Below, in pieces: positions 46,301 to 54,719 of a stretch of 64,000 nt of DNA. The notes beneath the pieces are model-generated. The model searched no databases and was not told where the DNA came from. It saw nothing but the letters and a program-made list of their open reading frames with translations. A program made the position numbers and the translations under genes. How positions within the stretch are numbered: the first letter of the stretch is position 1; every line of letters begins with the position of its first letter. This DNA comes from Candidatus Obscuribacterales bacterium (GTDB lineage: Bacteria > Cyanobacteriota > Vampirovibrionia > Obscuribacterales > Obscuribacteraceae): the NCBI GenBank assembly GCA_021732025.1, contig JAKFVU010000028.1, positions 1 to 64,000 on the forward strand, in the 5' to 3' direction.

Positions 46301-46378
46301 CACAGCGATGCCGTTGAGGTCAAGGGTTGAGTCGGCGTAACTCATGAAATTATGTAGATGGACAGAGTTGAGAATCAT
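43328..46378 (-). CDS. sbcC: SbcC-like (Rad50-type) nuclease ATPase subunit
   Basis: The 1016-residue protein has Walker A GLNGAGKS (31-38), two long coiled-coil arms joined at a zinc-hook CPLC (Cys515-Cys518), and the C-terminal ABC signature LYSGGEAFKVNFALR followed by Walker B LIIDEGFGSQD. SbcC with SbcD forms a dimer that cleaves hairpin and blocked DNA ends, aiding repair of palindromes. The size matches E. coli SbcC (1048). No sbcD is adjacent, and the next gene downstream is the HExxH protein. It lies divergent from the fused spermidine-synthase gene with 90 bp between. Confidence 0.92.
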   Translation of the reverse strand: MILNSVHLHNFMSYADSTLDLNGIAVACLTGLNGAGKSAILDAVTWAIWEEARGSSDELVRLGEKEMWVEIVFSHEGQIYRVRRSRQKQVGKAGGKGTSKGTLEFQIADLTGGQDGTLRWNSLTAASMKETGKHICDLLRMDYDTFINSAYLKQGRAEEFTTRLPSERKQVLAEILGLSYFDRLQEEARDRLRGVKAQIEFLEGSLAGARQVEAEFAQVHTELCAAQIEYDDLVLVARDIEQQVEEVSAQLQQFKLIEVTISSNDKQLVELNHALKRIDDQKLSIEQKKKSLGDLIGESSDIEAQLSEFNQVRAAVEKLDSVFLEVQDLSDKKLELTGQLATLRSRLEVKLEGLEVENRELVKSRERLLRDTEDGDKIKSQYLEFRQLLESEAVLSQKQEAHTQLSHRVTELSSTIQEAKIRLEAELGQKQNAIKELTALTQSQASLGAEGAELDQLKERLERLEAEFELVEKTGIAIKSDLESLAIKAEEIRGRQRENLEKIKELKEHEHSSICPLCSAPIVDRAAVIERYLKHNEEMDQEINQLDVQKEKLNDQRAELRVRYVEMRKELEGRKDLDKRIGQYNERQQALVRASDNEQRLSQAEALLAEKLSQNNFAQVERESLVAVKAELHKLEFDPAVYVSLQSQIRLKRHIEGKHQQLAKDTEELSRINGKMPELKKAIEEISSELSGEIYGQAVRLELKEVLQKLTTYSYDRNEHARLKQRLSELFIATEKSRDLSRAMAEVPALEEQLGVLQGEYISKQAQIAKVDSEQLQLKGQLKDLDLVEKTLAGLKPSLDEVRGFKEESGRKVAVLSSRSHALSDELTRLAARLQEMTLLREEMDDYAYLVEVFGKKGIQAVIIENAIPEIENEANRILSRLTDNKMHIALITQTKTKSGTMAETLDLVIGDEVGTRSYELYSGGEAFKVNFALRIALSRLLARRAGAKLETLIIDEGFGSQDDGSRERLVKAIRLIQTDFSRVLVITHIADVREMFPVQIQVTKNNGISSFKLVS

Positions 46379-46468
46379 GGTCTCTTACTGGCAAAGGTCT
46401 AAGCTTATCAGCCCAGAGCTGAAATGCAGCTTCGAGCGGTTGATATCGTTCTATACTTACAACTATTT

Positions 46469-49309
46469 ATGACTAACAGTAGACCTAACGAAAACATTGA
46501 ACCCATAAGCAGAGACTTCGCCGCCTCATGCTTTAGCGCGTTTTGTTGCAGTTTAGTTTCACTCGGCCTTGAAGTCGTGCTGGCAAGAATAGCTCTCGGC
46601 AGCGTGGGCAGCTCAGCAGTTGCCTCTACAATGACCATTACCATCTATCTTTGTGGTTTAGCCCTTGGCGCCTGCATAGCTCAAAGAAGCCCCAAACTCT
46701 TGACCATTAGAGGGGCGGCCTCTGCCCTGGTGGTCTCGCCGCTGCTGGCCATAGTGCTGACGAAAATCTTGACCAATGCGAATTTGGCAGGCCCCATAAT
46801 TTTGCTATTTTTGACCGCAGCATTACTACTGCCCTCGACCAGCTCGGCGGCTCTAGTTAGCCTTCTTGCTACTGGTCAGAAGCCAAACTTAAGCAACCAC
46901 ATTTATCTAGCAGCCAATCTAGGCGCCTTTACCGGTTGCCTTTTGACTGGCTTTTTGATTTTGCCGCAACTTGGTATGAGCGCATGCCTTATTGCACTGA
47001 CACTAATCATGACTCCAGCTAGCATTTTGAATTGGCGGTCTCAGTGGAGCGCCCATGAATCAAATGGTCAAGGACAAGAGATATTGAGCGCTGATGCCAC
47101 ATCTTTGTCACCCTCAATTGGTCTGATCTTGTTCGGCTCTGCTTTGCTCATGACTGTTCTTGAATGCGATTGGCTTCGGCTAGCATCACTGTTGCTCGGT
47201 TCATCTAGCCAGAACTTAGCTGGCACATTAGCAGCTGTTATCGGTGGTCTGGCAGTTGGCAATTTTTTTGCTCTGAAGCTCAGCAAAAATAGTGGCAAGA
47301 GAGACTCAAAAATATCGGCAACTGCAGCTTTAACATTGTCGACTCTAGCCTGCTTGCTGTCACTCAAGTCGATTGGGGCACTGCCTACAATCTTCCAATT
47401 ACTAAGAATCAACCTACAGTTAAATCAATCGGGCAATGAAGGCCTTGCCTTGTTACCTCAACTTGTTGCCACGATCATACTTGTTGTACCAACCAGTGTC
47501 TGCCTGGGCTTGATCTATCCTCTGTATACAAGCCGCTTGACTGGTTCGCAGTGGCGTTTCGCCTATATGATCTCCTCTGCCGGAGCAATTGCCGGACCTG
47601 CAGTATTTCTACTTCTGCTGCCGTTCACATCGCTCGAACTAATCATGAAAATCTGCATAGTTTTGTTGGCCTCTTTTTCGTTGAAAGAGGCCTGGGATCT
47701 TAAAACAAAAAATACTGTGAACGCAAAATCACTCGCTTACGCTTGTGTAGCGGGGAGTATTTTGGCCCTTGTAGTGACAGCTACCTCGCCGGCGGTGAGC
47801 AAAAGCACTCTCACTTCGGGCCTAGCCTATTTGCCAGCGAGTCATGCCGCCCTAGATCAAATCAAGCGCGAGCGCAAATATATAGATGTTCTCTTTTACA
47901 AAGATGGTCACAATAGTACGGTCTCGGTAGAAGAAATTAAGTCGGCAAATATTCGTATTCTGAAAAGCGACGGCAAAGTCGAAGCGACGATACCAATAGA
48001 CGAGAAGGCCGCGGTGAGCGGCTCTGACCTTAGCACCCAGACAATGCTTGCCCTGTTACCCACCATGATACATGGGGGCCGGGATCTCAAATGTTTACTG
48101 GTCGGACTCGGCAGTGGCACTACCAGTAGTACTGCTCAAAAACTCGACAATATAAATTCTATTGATGTGGTCGAACTAGAACCAGCCGTGGTAGAGGCAG
48201 CGGAGCGTTTTCAATCGAAACAAAATATGGCAAGAAAAGTTATTGCCATTGATGCCAGGGCTCATTTAAAAAATTCGGCGGCCTACGACTTGATCATTTC
48301 ACAGCCATCAGAGCCTTGGGTGGCTGGGAGCGCTAGCCTTTTTACAGTAGAGTTCTTTCGCTTGATGCGACAGAAGCTCAAGCCCGACGGGCTGGCCGCC
48401 CAGTGGTTACAGCTTTATGGTCTAAACAAAGAAGAATTTTTATGCGCTCTTAAAACCTTTACAGAAGTCTTTCCTGACACTTTAATTTTTCATCAAAAGG
48501 GAGCTGGCGAAATACTATTGATCGGCGCTAGTAATTCCAAAAGCCTGGCTGCAATTACAAATTGCGATTACAAAAAACGCTTTTACCAACCTAGTTTCCG
48601 CAAGCCGATGGCACTAGCAGCGATAAATAGTTGGAATACTTTCGCTGACAGCCACTTAGTCATCCTCAACCAGGCAAATCAATTTTCGAATCTTTTACCG
48701 ACAGGTAGTGCAGCTATTTCATTGAACACTGACGACAACATGCGCCTTGAATACGCTAGAGGCCGTTACCTTGCCAACATCGAAGGGGCCAACGAAAAGC
48801 AAATCGCTGAAAACCTTTCTCTTCTTGAGAACAAACAGAAAGTAAGCTTCTGCAAAAACGAAACAGTTGACGACCCGTCAGATTATCTAAAACTCAATAC
48901 AGAGGCTAAGCGGCTATTCCTAACAGGAAATGCTCAGCTTGCCCATGAGTACCTATGTCTATCGAGAACATTAAACCCTTCTGTGGAAGAAACTCGAGAA
49001 CTTCTTGCGTTGGCTTTGATATACCTGGGTAAACTAAAAGAAGGACTCCAGGAAACCCAGGTAGCCCGTCTGTTAAATCACCAAAGCTGTATACCTTTTT
49101 TGATTGCCGCGTGCGGCTATCAAATGGAGGGCAATGGCACGGAAGCCCGTTTAAACTTGGACAAAGCTAAACAAATCTGTCCAGAAAATGAGATACTTAA
49201 TCAAATCGCCGGTTTGAACAACGGTTCTGATTCAGTGTTAGATCATACGTCCATCAATAACACAGGCAACCTGAAGTCAATCCTGATAAGACTTTCGCAG
49301 GCTCTTTAA
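46469..49309 (+). CDS. Fused membrane/spermidine-synthase-like protein with C-terminal TPR
   Basis: The 946-residue product starts at ATG 46469; an ATG at 46424 would add 15 residues and neither has a strong ribosome site. About 12 membrane segments (residues 20-450, MFS-like) precede a spermidine-synthase-like domain. That domain has the SAM-site LLVGLGSGTTSSTAQ, the strand DVVELEPAV, and YDLIISQPSEPWVAG. The last is typical of the large fused family, where SEPSNPW replaces the Asp of true spermidine synthase. Two TPR units lie near the C-terminus. The reaction is unproven, and the family often lacks the catalytic Asp, as here. Its function is unknown in most species. Confidence 0.82.
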   Translation: MTNSRPNENIEPISRDFAASCFSAFCCSLVSLGLEVVLARIALGSVGSSAVASTMTITIYLCGLALGACIAQRSPKLLTIRGAASALVVSPLLAIVLTKILTNANLAGPIILLFLTAALLLPSTSSAALVSLLATGQKPNLSNHIYLAANLGAFTGCLLTGFLILPQLGMSACLIALTLIMTPASILNWRSQWSAHESNGQGQEILSADATSLSPSIGLILFGSALLMTVLECDWLRLASLLLGSSSQNLAGTLAAVIGGLAVGNFFALKLSKNSGKRDSKISATAALTLSTLACLLSLKSIGALPTIFQLLRINLQLNQSGNEGLALLPQLVATIILVVPTSVCLGLIYPLYTSRLTGSQWRFAYMISSAGAIAGPAVFLLLLPFTSLELIMKICIVLLASFSLKEAWDLKTKNTVNAKSLAYACVAGSILALVVTATSPAVSKSTLTSGLAYLPASHAALDQIKRERKYIDVLFYKDGHNSTVSVEEIKSANIRILKSDGKVEATIPIDEKAAVSGSDLSTQTMLALLPTMIHGGRDLKCLLVGLGSGTTSSTAQKLDNINSIDVVELEPAVVEAAERFQSKQNMARKVIAIDARAHLKNSAAYDLIISQPSEPWVAGSASLFTVEFFRLMRQKLKPDGLAAQWLQLYGLNKEEFLCALKTFTEVFPDTLIFHQKGAGEILLIGASNSKSLAAITNCDYKKRFYQPSFRKPMALAAINSWNTFADSHLVILNQANQFSNLLPTGSAAISLNTDDNMRLEYARGRYLANIEGANEKQIAENLSLLENKQKVSFCKNETVDDPSDYLKLNTEAKRLFLTGNAQLAHEYLCLSRTLNPSVEETRELLALALIYLGKLKEGLQETQVARLLNHQSCIPFLIAACGYQMEGNGTEARLNLDKAKQICPENEILNQIAGLNNGSDSVLDHTSINNTGNLKSILIRLSQAL

Positions 49310-49348
49310 AGTTCAAGAAATGCAAAGTCGCCCTTGAGTAGGTGCCGA

Positions 49349-50299
49349 ATGTCATTCAGACTTCTATTGATAGAAGACAGCCCGACACAACTGATAACTA
49401 TATCCAAAACTCTTGAAGCAGAGGGATACACAGTCATAGAAGCTCGCAACGGTGCGGAAGGCTTGGCTCGTGCATATAATGAGCTGCCCGACTTAATCAT
49501 TTCGGATGTAGTCATGACCGGCATAAACGGATATCAACTATGTCGGTTAGTTAAAAGTGATCCAGACCTTGCAGCTACTCCTGTTATTTTACTAACTAAG
49601 CTTGATGGCTCAGTCGATCGTTTTTGGGGCTTTAAGTCAGGAGCCGACCGCTATATCCCTAAAGAACCTGGCTTCACTAGCCTGATTAAAGCCACGCAAG
49701 AAATGCTTGAAGAAGCTACGCTAAAGCCGCGCTTACGCCTCATTGGCGAGCCCTCTAAGACACTATCGGCAGAGGACGTTAACAATCGCCTAAACCAGCT
49801 TTTAGAGCGCTTGCTCTTCGAAGCCACCATTGTCGATGAAGTGAGACGTATTGCTGAAGATGAGCTCGATGTCGATGCCGTCACCCAGAAGCTTTTCAAT
49901 CTGCTGTCTTCTATTCTCAACTATCAAGCCCTCGGCCTAGTACTCAACCAGGGCGCAGGGTCAGTCTTACGCATAGACGCCGGTTCGAATCTAGACGAGT
50001 CTGCCCTACGTGGCTATGTGGCCAGGCTCGCTATGCAGCTTGGCCTACCACCCCTTAAAGACGAAGTGGCCAAGGGCCATTATTTGCCAGACAATGCTCT
50101 GACACAGCCTATTGATATCAAGGGTCAGAGATTAGGACTTCTCGTTGTGGTGCCCTACCCTCAACAAATTTTCAAACCTGGTGACCAAAAAGTTGTGCGA
50201 CTAATTGGCGAACAATTGTCTGTAGTACTAAGACTACTAGAATTGAACGGCCAATCAAGGCCGAAGAATGCAGCTCAATCAAACAGAGCAAACAACTAA
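49349..50299 (+). CDS. Response regulator with GAF-like C-terminal domain
   Basis: The ATG at 49349 has AGGTG upstream and gives 316 residues. The receiver domain (1-122) is complete, with Asp10 and Asp53 (LIISDVVMTG), a Thr/Lys region (LLTKLDG and IPKEPG). The C-terminal half (about 165-300) is a GAF-like domain with helices and strands such as ILNYQALGLVLNQG and QPIDIKGQRLGLLVVV. A helical region at about 132-160 links them. There is no DNA-binding or output enzyme domain. It lies 39 bp after the fused membrane protein gene and convergent with the J-like gene. It may be a partner for an unlinked kinase such as the one at 27074. Confidence 0.85.
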   Translation: MSFRLLLIEDSPTQLITISKTLEAEGYTVIEARNGAEGLARAYNELPDLIISDVVMTGINGYQLCRLVKSDPDLAATPVILLTKLDGSVDRFWGFKSGADRYIPKEPGFTSLIKATQEMLEEATLKPRLRLIGEPSKTLSAEDVNNRLNQLLERLLFEATIVDEVRRIAEDELDVDAVTQKLFNLLSSILNYQALGLVLNQGAGSVLRIDAGSNLDESALRGYVARLAMQLGLPPLKDEVAKGHYLPDNALTQPIDIKGQRLGLLVVVPYPQQIFKPGDQKVVRLIGEQLSVVLRLLELNGQSRPKNAAQSNRANN

Positions 50300-50307
50300 A
50301 ATTACGG

Positions 50308-52755
50308 TTACTTTGTCTTCCGTCGCCTAGAGCGGCGATCGCCACCTGGCGGCAAATTATCGTTGTTGGGATTTGGCTTAGTAGTAATCGGCTTGTCGTT
50401 GGCGAAAGATGTTTTGAGCTGACGTCTCTCTTTTACTGGTTCCGCTGTCACTGGCTCTGGCTTGGGCTCTGGTTTAGGCGCTGGCTCTGGCGTAGCTTCA
50501 GCCTCTGGTTCGTCATCTAAAAGAAGAGAGGCTAGCGCTGAGGCTGGTACCGAAACAATTTGCCAACTGCCGCTCTCCTTCTGCGCTTCTGGCGAGGTTG
50601 CCAGACTAGAAGAACTTCTTACTGGCTCGGGTTCTGTTCTTTCGACAACTGCTTCTGCTTCTGCTTCGTGCTCTTGCTCGCCAATTTGCAAAGCTTCATC
50701 GGCAGCGGCATCCAAGGCGGCAAACTCCTCTGCTACCAATGAAAGATCTTCGTCGAGTTCAAAACTTGGCGGGGCGAAATCATCTTGCATACTAATTTCT
50801 ACAACAGCATCAGCGACTACTTCAGGCATTGCATCACGAGCCGCAGAAGGCACCGTATCTGGCGCCGCCTCTGGTGGCACTTCCGCAGCAGCAGCAGTGC
50901 TATTATCAGCCCAGATGCTGGCAAATGGACTTTGCTCAGGAACAGACTCTTGTTCTGCAGGTTTCGCTCTCATTGGCTCAAGCTCTGCCATGAGGTCGGT
51001 TAGTGATTTCTTCTTAGGAGCCTCTCCGCGTCCAGAAGAAGAAGAAGACGACGACGGATCTAGATCTGCAGTATCAGAGCGAGAAGTGCCAGTGTCGTAG
51101 AGTGACGCCAATGACGGTTTAGGACCTGCGTTAGCTGAGGGCTCAAGAACAGCCGGTGGTGGCGACTCTTGTTCAGGACTATCCCAATCAAGTTGATCTT
51201 TCCAGGACGGCACCGCATTGCCAATGTTGAGTGATGGAGAACTATTGATCAACTCCCGTGGGCGGGTAGTAGCTCTAGAAGCTTCATCAGAGACCGAGGC
51301 ATCACCGTTGGCTGCCACGTCACCGTCTGTGGCCGATTGGCTAACCAACTCTGCACTGCTGAATTCACCATCCGCCGATTCGTCATCATCACTTTCGTCT
51401 AAGGCTTTAGCAACATCGGCTGCACTATCTTGCAATGAGACAGTCGAAACTACCACTGGTAAGCGCGGCAATGTGTCGATCATTTGATTGCGATAGGCTT
51501 CTTGCAATTGCAATGGTGTGAGATAGCGGCTGTTCACCAGCAGCTCACCAAAGTCTTTACCACTAGTAGCTCTCTCGTTCATAACTACTTGGAATTGAGC
51601 AGCGGTGATACCACCAGTTTTAAGCAGTTGCTGCGCTAGCAGAACGCAGTTGAGATCATCTTCTTCGATGAAGCCTTGCTTAACCAAGAAGGCGCCAAAC
51701 ATTAGCTCAGGCATGGCCTTGTGCATGTCTGCGGCGATCTCTAGCTCGGTTGTCTCTAACAAACCAGCGCAAAGCAGTAACTCGCCAATGCGCAACTGCG
51801 GGCGACTGGCAACGCTTGCCTTGCCATCATCGCCATCCACGGCATCACTGCGCAGCCCCATGCGACGGAAATCATAATCGGTACGAGTGACCGGGTCGCA
51901 GAGAATATCGTGAGCGATCCAAAGACTCTGCAGAATAACTAATAGGTCTTTCTTGGCCTGGCCAACAAGCCCTCCTGCCACATGTTGACGCAACAGTGGT
52001 CTCACCTTGCGCAAAAAGCTCTTGTGAATGCTGGCGAAATCGGCAGTGGAACTAACATCTAGACGCAAGTAAAAATCAAGAATTGCGGCCGCTCCAGTAG
52101 GCGGCGCAGCATCGAAACTAGGAATTGAAACCATGGCAAAAGTGGGCACTGTTGCCAGGGGAAGCACTGCTGCAGCCGAATTAGGAGCGGCTGGTAAGCC
52201 CTCGGCGCTTGGCTGTTGTTCTTCAAGTTCGGCAGACGATAACTCTGGCTCTACAGATTGCAACCCTACTTCGTCAACACCTGGCGCTGAAGCTTCGGGG
52301 CTGCTAGCGAGCTCGGCAGACAGCTGATTAGCCTCGTCAGCGGTTTCTTCATTAACTAACTGAAGAGGAGCCTCGACTTCTGAATCAAGCGACTCAAGCG
52401 TTCCTCTTGCCGAGACTTCAAGGTCAGCGGTGATCTCTCCCACAATCTCTTCTTCAGCCTGTGGCGAAATTATCGGTCTCTCGTCCGGCGCTCCCCAATC
52501 GATATCGGGCATCGAGCGGCGCACATCTTTTTCGAGCATCAACTCAGGCGGCAAGCTTATTGGCTCTTCCCAACCCATTTCTTGCGAAGCTTTGAGCAAA
52601 ATAAAAATCTGTTGATGGGCATGACTAGAGCCCAAGGTATCGCCCCTCTCCAAACTCTGACGTAAGGCTGCAGCGAGCACCCGCGTTTCTAGCTCAATCC
52701 GTTCACGTGATGTGTCCGGATCAGGCTGGTTAGGATAAGCGTTACCTGAGGTCAT
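50308..52755 (-). CDS. Large low-complexity protein with J-domain-like and GspE-N-like segments
   Basis: The 815-residue protein has no signal peptide. The first 220 residues are acidic and Ser/Glu/Ala-rich. Residues about 226-305 resemble a J-domain (FYLRLDVSSTADFASIHKSFLRK... to DYDFRRMG), but the HPD tripeptide is absent. Residues about 318-430 hold two segments like the N-terminal domain of GspE/MshE (IGELLLCAGLLE, FGAFLVKQGFIEEDD, FGELLVNSRYLTPLQL). The rest is again low complexity, Pro/Ser/Glu-rich, with a basic tail (GGDRRSRRRKTK). MshE-N domains bind nucleotides such as c-di-GMP; these are too short and diverged to claim binding. Confidence 0.78.
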   Translation of the reverse strand: MTSGNAYPNQPDPDTSRERIELETRVLAAALRQSLERGDTLGSSHAHQQIFILLKASQEMGWEEPISLPPELMLEKDVRRSMPDIDWGAPDERPIISPQAEEEIVGEITADLEVSARGTLESLDSEVEAPLQLVNEETADEANQLSAELASSPEASAPGVDEVGLQSVEPELSSAELEEQQPSAEGLPAAPNSAAAVLPLATVPTFAMVSIPSFDAAPPTGAAAILDFYLRLDVSSTADFASIHKSFLRKVRPLLRQHVAGGLVGQAKKDLLVILQSLWIAHDILCDPVTRTDYDFRRMGLRSDAVDGDDGKASVASRPQLRIGELLLCAGLLETTELEIAADMHKAMPELMFGAFLVKQGFIEEDDLNCVLLAQQLLKTGGITAAQFQVVMNERATSGKDFGELLVNSRYLTPLQLQEAYRNQMIDTLPRLPVVVSTVSLQDSAADVAKALDESDDDESADGEFSSAELVSQSATDGDVAANGDASVSDEASRATTRPRELINSSPSLNIGNAVPSWKDQLDWDSPEQESPPPAVLEPSANAGPKPSLASLYDTGTSRSDTADLDPSSSSSSSGRGEAPKKKSLTDLMAELEPMRAKPAEQESVPEQSPFASIWADNSTAAAAEVPPEAAPDTVPSAARDAMPEVVADAVVEISMQDDFAPPSFELDEDLSLVAEEFAALDAAADEALQIGEQEHEAEAEAVVERTEPEPVRSSSSLATSPEAQKESGSWQIVSVPASALASLLLDDEPEAEATPEPAPKPEPKPEPVTAEPVKERRQLKTSFANDKPITTKPNPNNDNLPPGGDRRSRRRKTK

Positions 52756-52796
52756 TTACTAAGTGTTGGCAGCTTGCATTGGGTGTAATCTACTTT

Positions 52797-52881
52797 GATA
52801 CCGGAAAACAGATATAACTGAGATCTCTAAATAGTAATAATAATCTTCCCAGTAGTATTTCGGTATTCACCTGTTTTTTTT
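52797..52881 (+). promoter_or_regulatory. Candidate structured leader upstream of rsmG with T8 tract
   Basis: ATACCGGAAA (52798-52807) pairs with TTTCGGTAT (52858-52866) apart from one bulge, across a 50-base loop that contains GAGATCTC, and a run of eight T follows (52874-52881) before the rsmG start. This suggests a terminator or attenuator in the leader. The long loop weakens the case. Confidence 0.3.
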
Positions 52882-52907
52882 CTCTTGATAAGGAGTTATA
52901 GAAGTTA

Positions 52908-53711
52908 ATGGCGGCAGAAAAGCAAACAGCAACAGATTCTGAATCAGATCTGGAAGCCACAAACCATCTGGTGCCTAACTCTGATTACGAGCCACTACTC
53001 AAGCTTTTACGCACTCACCCCGCTCTTGACGGCCTTGAACTAGACGAGCAGCGCTGGCAATTATTAGACCGATTCTGCGGCATTTTAGCGGCTTACAATG
53101 AAAAGGTTAATTTAGTAGCCAATACAACTCCAGAAGTTCTTGTAAACAGGCACATTCTTGACGGCTTGACCGTGGCAAGCAATATATACAAATCAAAAGT
53201 AACGTCAGGCAAGCTGATTGATATCGGCTCTGGCGGCGGCTTACCTGCAATGGTTATCGCTATTGCCTGCCCCGACCTTGCCGTCACCATGGTCGATTCG
53301 GTAGGAAAGAAAGTCAAATTTCTCAACGAAGCTAGCCAAGAGCTTGGTCTGGTCAACAACATAGCCCTGACCGCGAGAGCTGAAGAGCTGGCCCGGGTGA
53401 AAGGCGAAAGGGCGAGCTACGATTTGGCGACAGCCAGAGCTGTGGGGACTTTAACCCTCACCATAGAGCTTTGCCTGCCATTTCTTAAACGCAATGGTTT
53501 GTATATGGCCCAGAAGACAGTTAGCCGCCTAGACGAAGAACTGAAAGACGCCAAAGCAATGATGCGCGAATTAGAGTGTCGAGTTGAGCAGACCAAACTT
53601 TTCACCGACATGCCAGGCGTTGAAGACAGTGTGATTCTGCTGATTCGCAAGATTGAAACCACACCACATTACTATCCACGGCCCTGGGCCAAGATCAAAG
53701 CGAGCAAATAA
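52908..53711 (+). CDS. rsmG: 16S rRNA (guanine527-N7)-methyltransferase RsmG
   Basis: The 267-residue protein has RsmG landmarks: KVNLVANTTPEVLVNRHILDG, the SAM motif LIDIGSGGGLPAMVIAIACPD, and the AEELARVKGERASYDLATARAVG region. RsmG methylates N7 of G527 in 16S rRNA using SAM; loss gives low-level streptomycin resistance in other bacteria. It has an N-terminal extension of about 40 residues that is acidic and Ser-rich. AAGGAG lies 13 bases upstream of the ATG, slightly far. No parAB or mnm genes, common neighbours, are adjacent. It is convergent with the next gene. Confidence 0.93.
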   Translation: MAAEKQTATDSESDLEATNHLVPNSDYEPLLKLLRTHPALDGLELDEQRWQLLDRFCGILAAYNEKVNLVANTTPEVLVNRHILDGLTVASNIYKSKVTSGKLIDIGSGGGLPAMVIAIACPDLAVTMVDSVGKKVKFLNEASQELGLVNNIALTARAEELARVKGERASYDLATARAVGTLTLTIELCLPFLKRNGLYMAQKTVSRLDEELKDAKAMMRELECRVEQTKLFTDMPGVEDSVILLIRKIETTPHYYPRPWAKIKASK

Positions 53712-53721
53712 GCACCGCAGC

Positions 53722-54624
53722 TTAAAACGCCGCTTCGGCTTCTTGCAAATCTTCAACCAGCCAGCCTTCTGCTTGGGCCTGCACCTTGGCTTTGCCCATG
53801 CCATCTTCTATGGCCAACTCAAACAGTCTACGGCGCGAGCCAAAGACATACGAAGCGCGGTTAATTAGCGAAGTAATATCGACGTGGTCGTGGGCAAAGA
53901 TAACTGGGTCTAGACGGCGATACCAAGAATCTCCAGCTGGCGCAATCAAATCGGCCACCATATTGCCAAGATCAAGTTCTTCTTTGGCCATCTGGGCTCT
54001 TGCCGGCCAAGTAACTATGGTGCGCTTTAGGTCAAAGCCTAGACACTCAACGCGACCAAGATAATAAACGCTTTGATCTTCGAGAGAGAAACCAGCCTCT
54101 TCCCAGCGGTGACTCTCTTCAATCCAGAACTCACGCAAGACTTCAGTGATCGTGTCCATATGAGGCTTGAGTCGCCACATGTAGCTTGTCGGCATATAAG
54201 AGCGCGATGGTTTGAAATCCCATGAATCTTCACTATAGGCCAGCTGATACTGGTGGGTTGTAGCCCATGCGGACATTAACAAACTTGTCCAAACATTGTT
54301 ATCAGAATAAACTTTGGCATAGCTCTTTTTGAACCATTCTTGCCAACCATCGAACTCTTCGTATTGATTAGAGCGCTTGGTTAGACCGTCCCGCCATTCT
54401 TTTTCGTCTTGCAAAGGGTCTTCGGCATGAAAGAATTCTTCCCAGTAGGCCGTGACCACAGCCACTTCTAGCAAAGAATTTTCTGATTTGCCGACAGACT
54501 CTTCCCAGAGCTTCTCGCAAATTTTGATCGATTGCTCGCAACGAGCATAGGGGTTAGAACTGGCAAATTCAGCGTTGTGCCTAACCCAATCGATACCAGT
54601 CCTGATCAGAAAAGCCGGAAGCAT
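53722..54624 (-). CDS. Conserved-looking protein of unknown function, Trp/Glu-rich
   Basis: This 300-residue protein has no signal peptide or membrane segment and no motif I know. It is rich in Trp, Glu, Tyr and Arg and looks mostly helical. It opens with MLPAFLIRTGIDWVRHN and ends in a short acidic helix (VEDLQEAEAAF). Several WEE/EEF segments recur. AAGGA lies about 11 bases upstream of the ATG. It is convergent with rsmG (10 bp) and upstream of nothing on its strand until malQ, about 95 bp away. It may be an enzyme or a repair or stress factor. The function is unknown. Confidence 0.65.
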   Translation of the reverse strand: MLPAFLIRTGIDWVRHNAEFASSNPYARCEQSIKICEKLWEESVGKSENSLLEVAVVTAYWEEFFHAEDPLQDEKEWRDGLTKRSNQYEEFDGWQEWFKKSYAKVYSDNNVWTSLLMSAWATTHQYQLAYSEDSWDFKPSRSYMPTSYMWRLKPHMDTITEVLREFWIEESHRWEEAGFSLEDQSVYYLGRVECLGFDLKRTIVTWPARAQMAKEELDLGNMVADLIAPAGDSWYRRLDPVIFAHDHVDITSLINRASYVFGSRRRLFELAIEDGMGKAKVQAQAEGWLVEDLQEAEAAF

Positions 54625-54719
54625 TTACTGAGGTTCCTTGTTAAGTGAAAATAGAAAGTAACAGACCCTAGAAGCATACCCCAAAAGTCTAAGAATTATC
54701 TTTGGCCAAGAAAGGAAAA

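Noticed and set aside
53722-53745. Small GCCG/CGGC hairpin with TTTT on the minus strand as terminator
   Set aside because: The hairpin lies inside the last codons of the 300-residue protein gene and the stem is only four base pairs.
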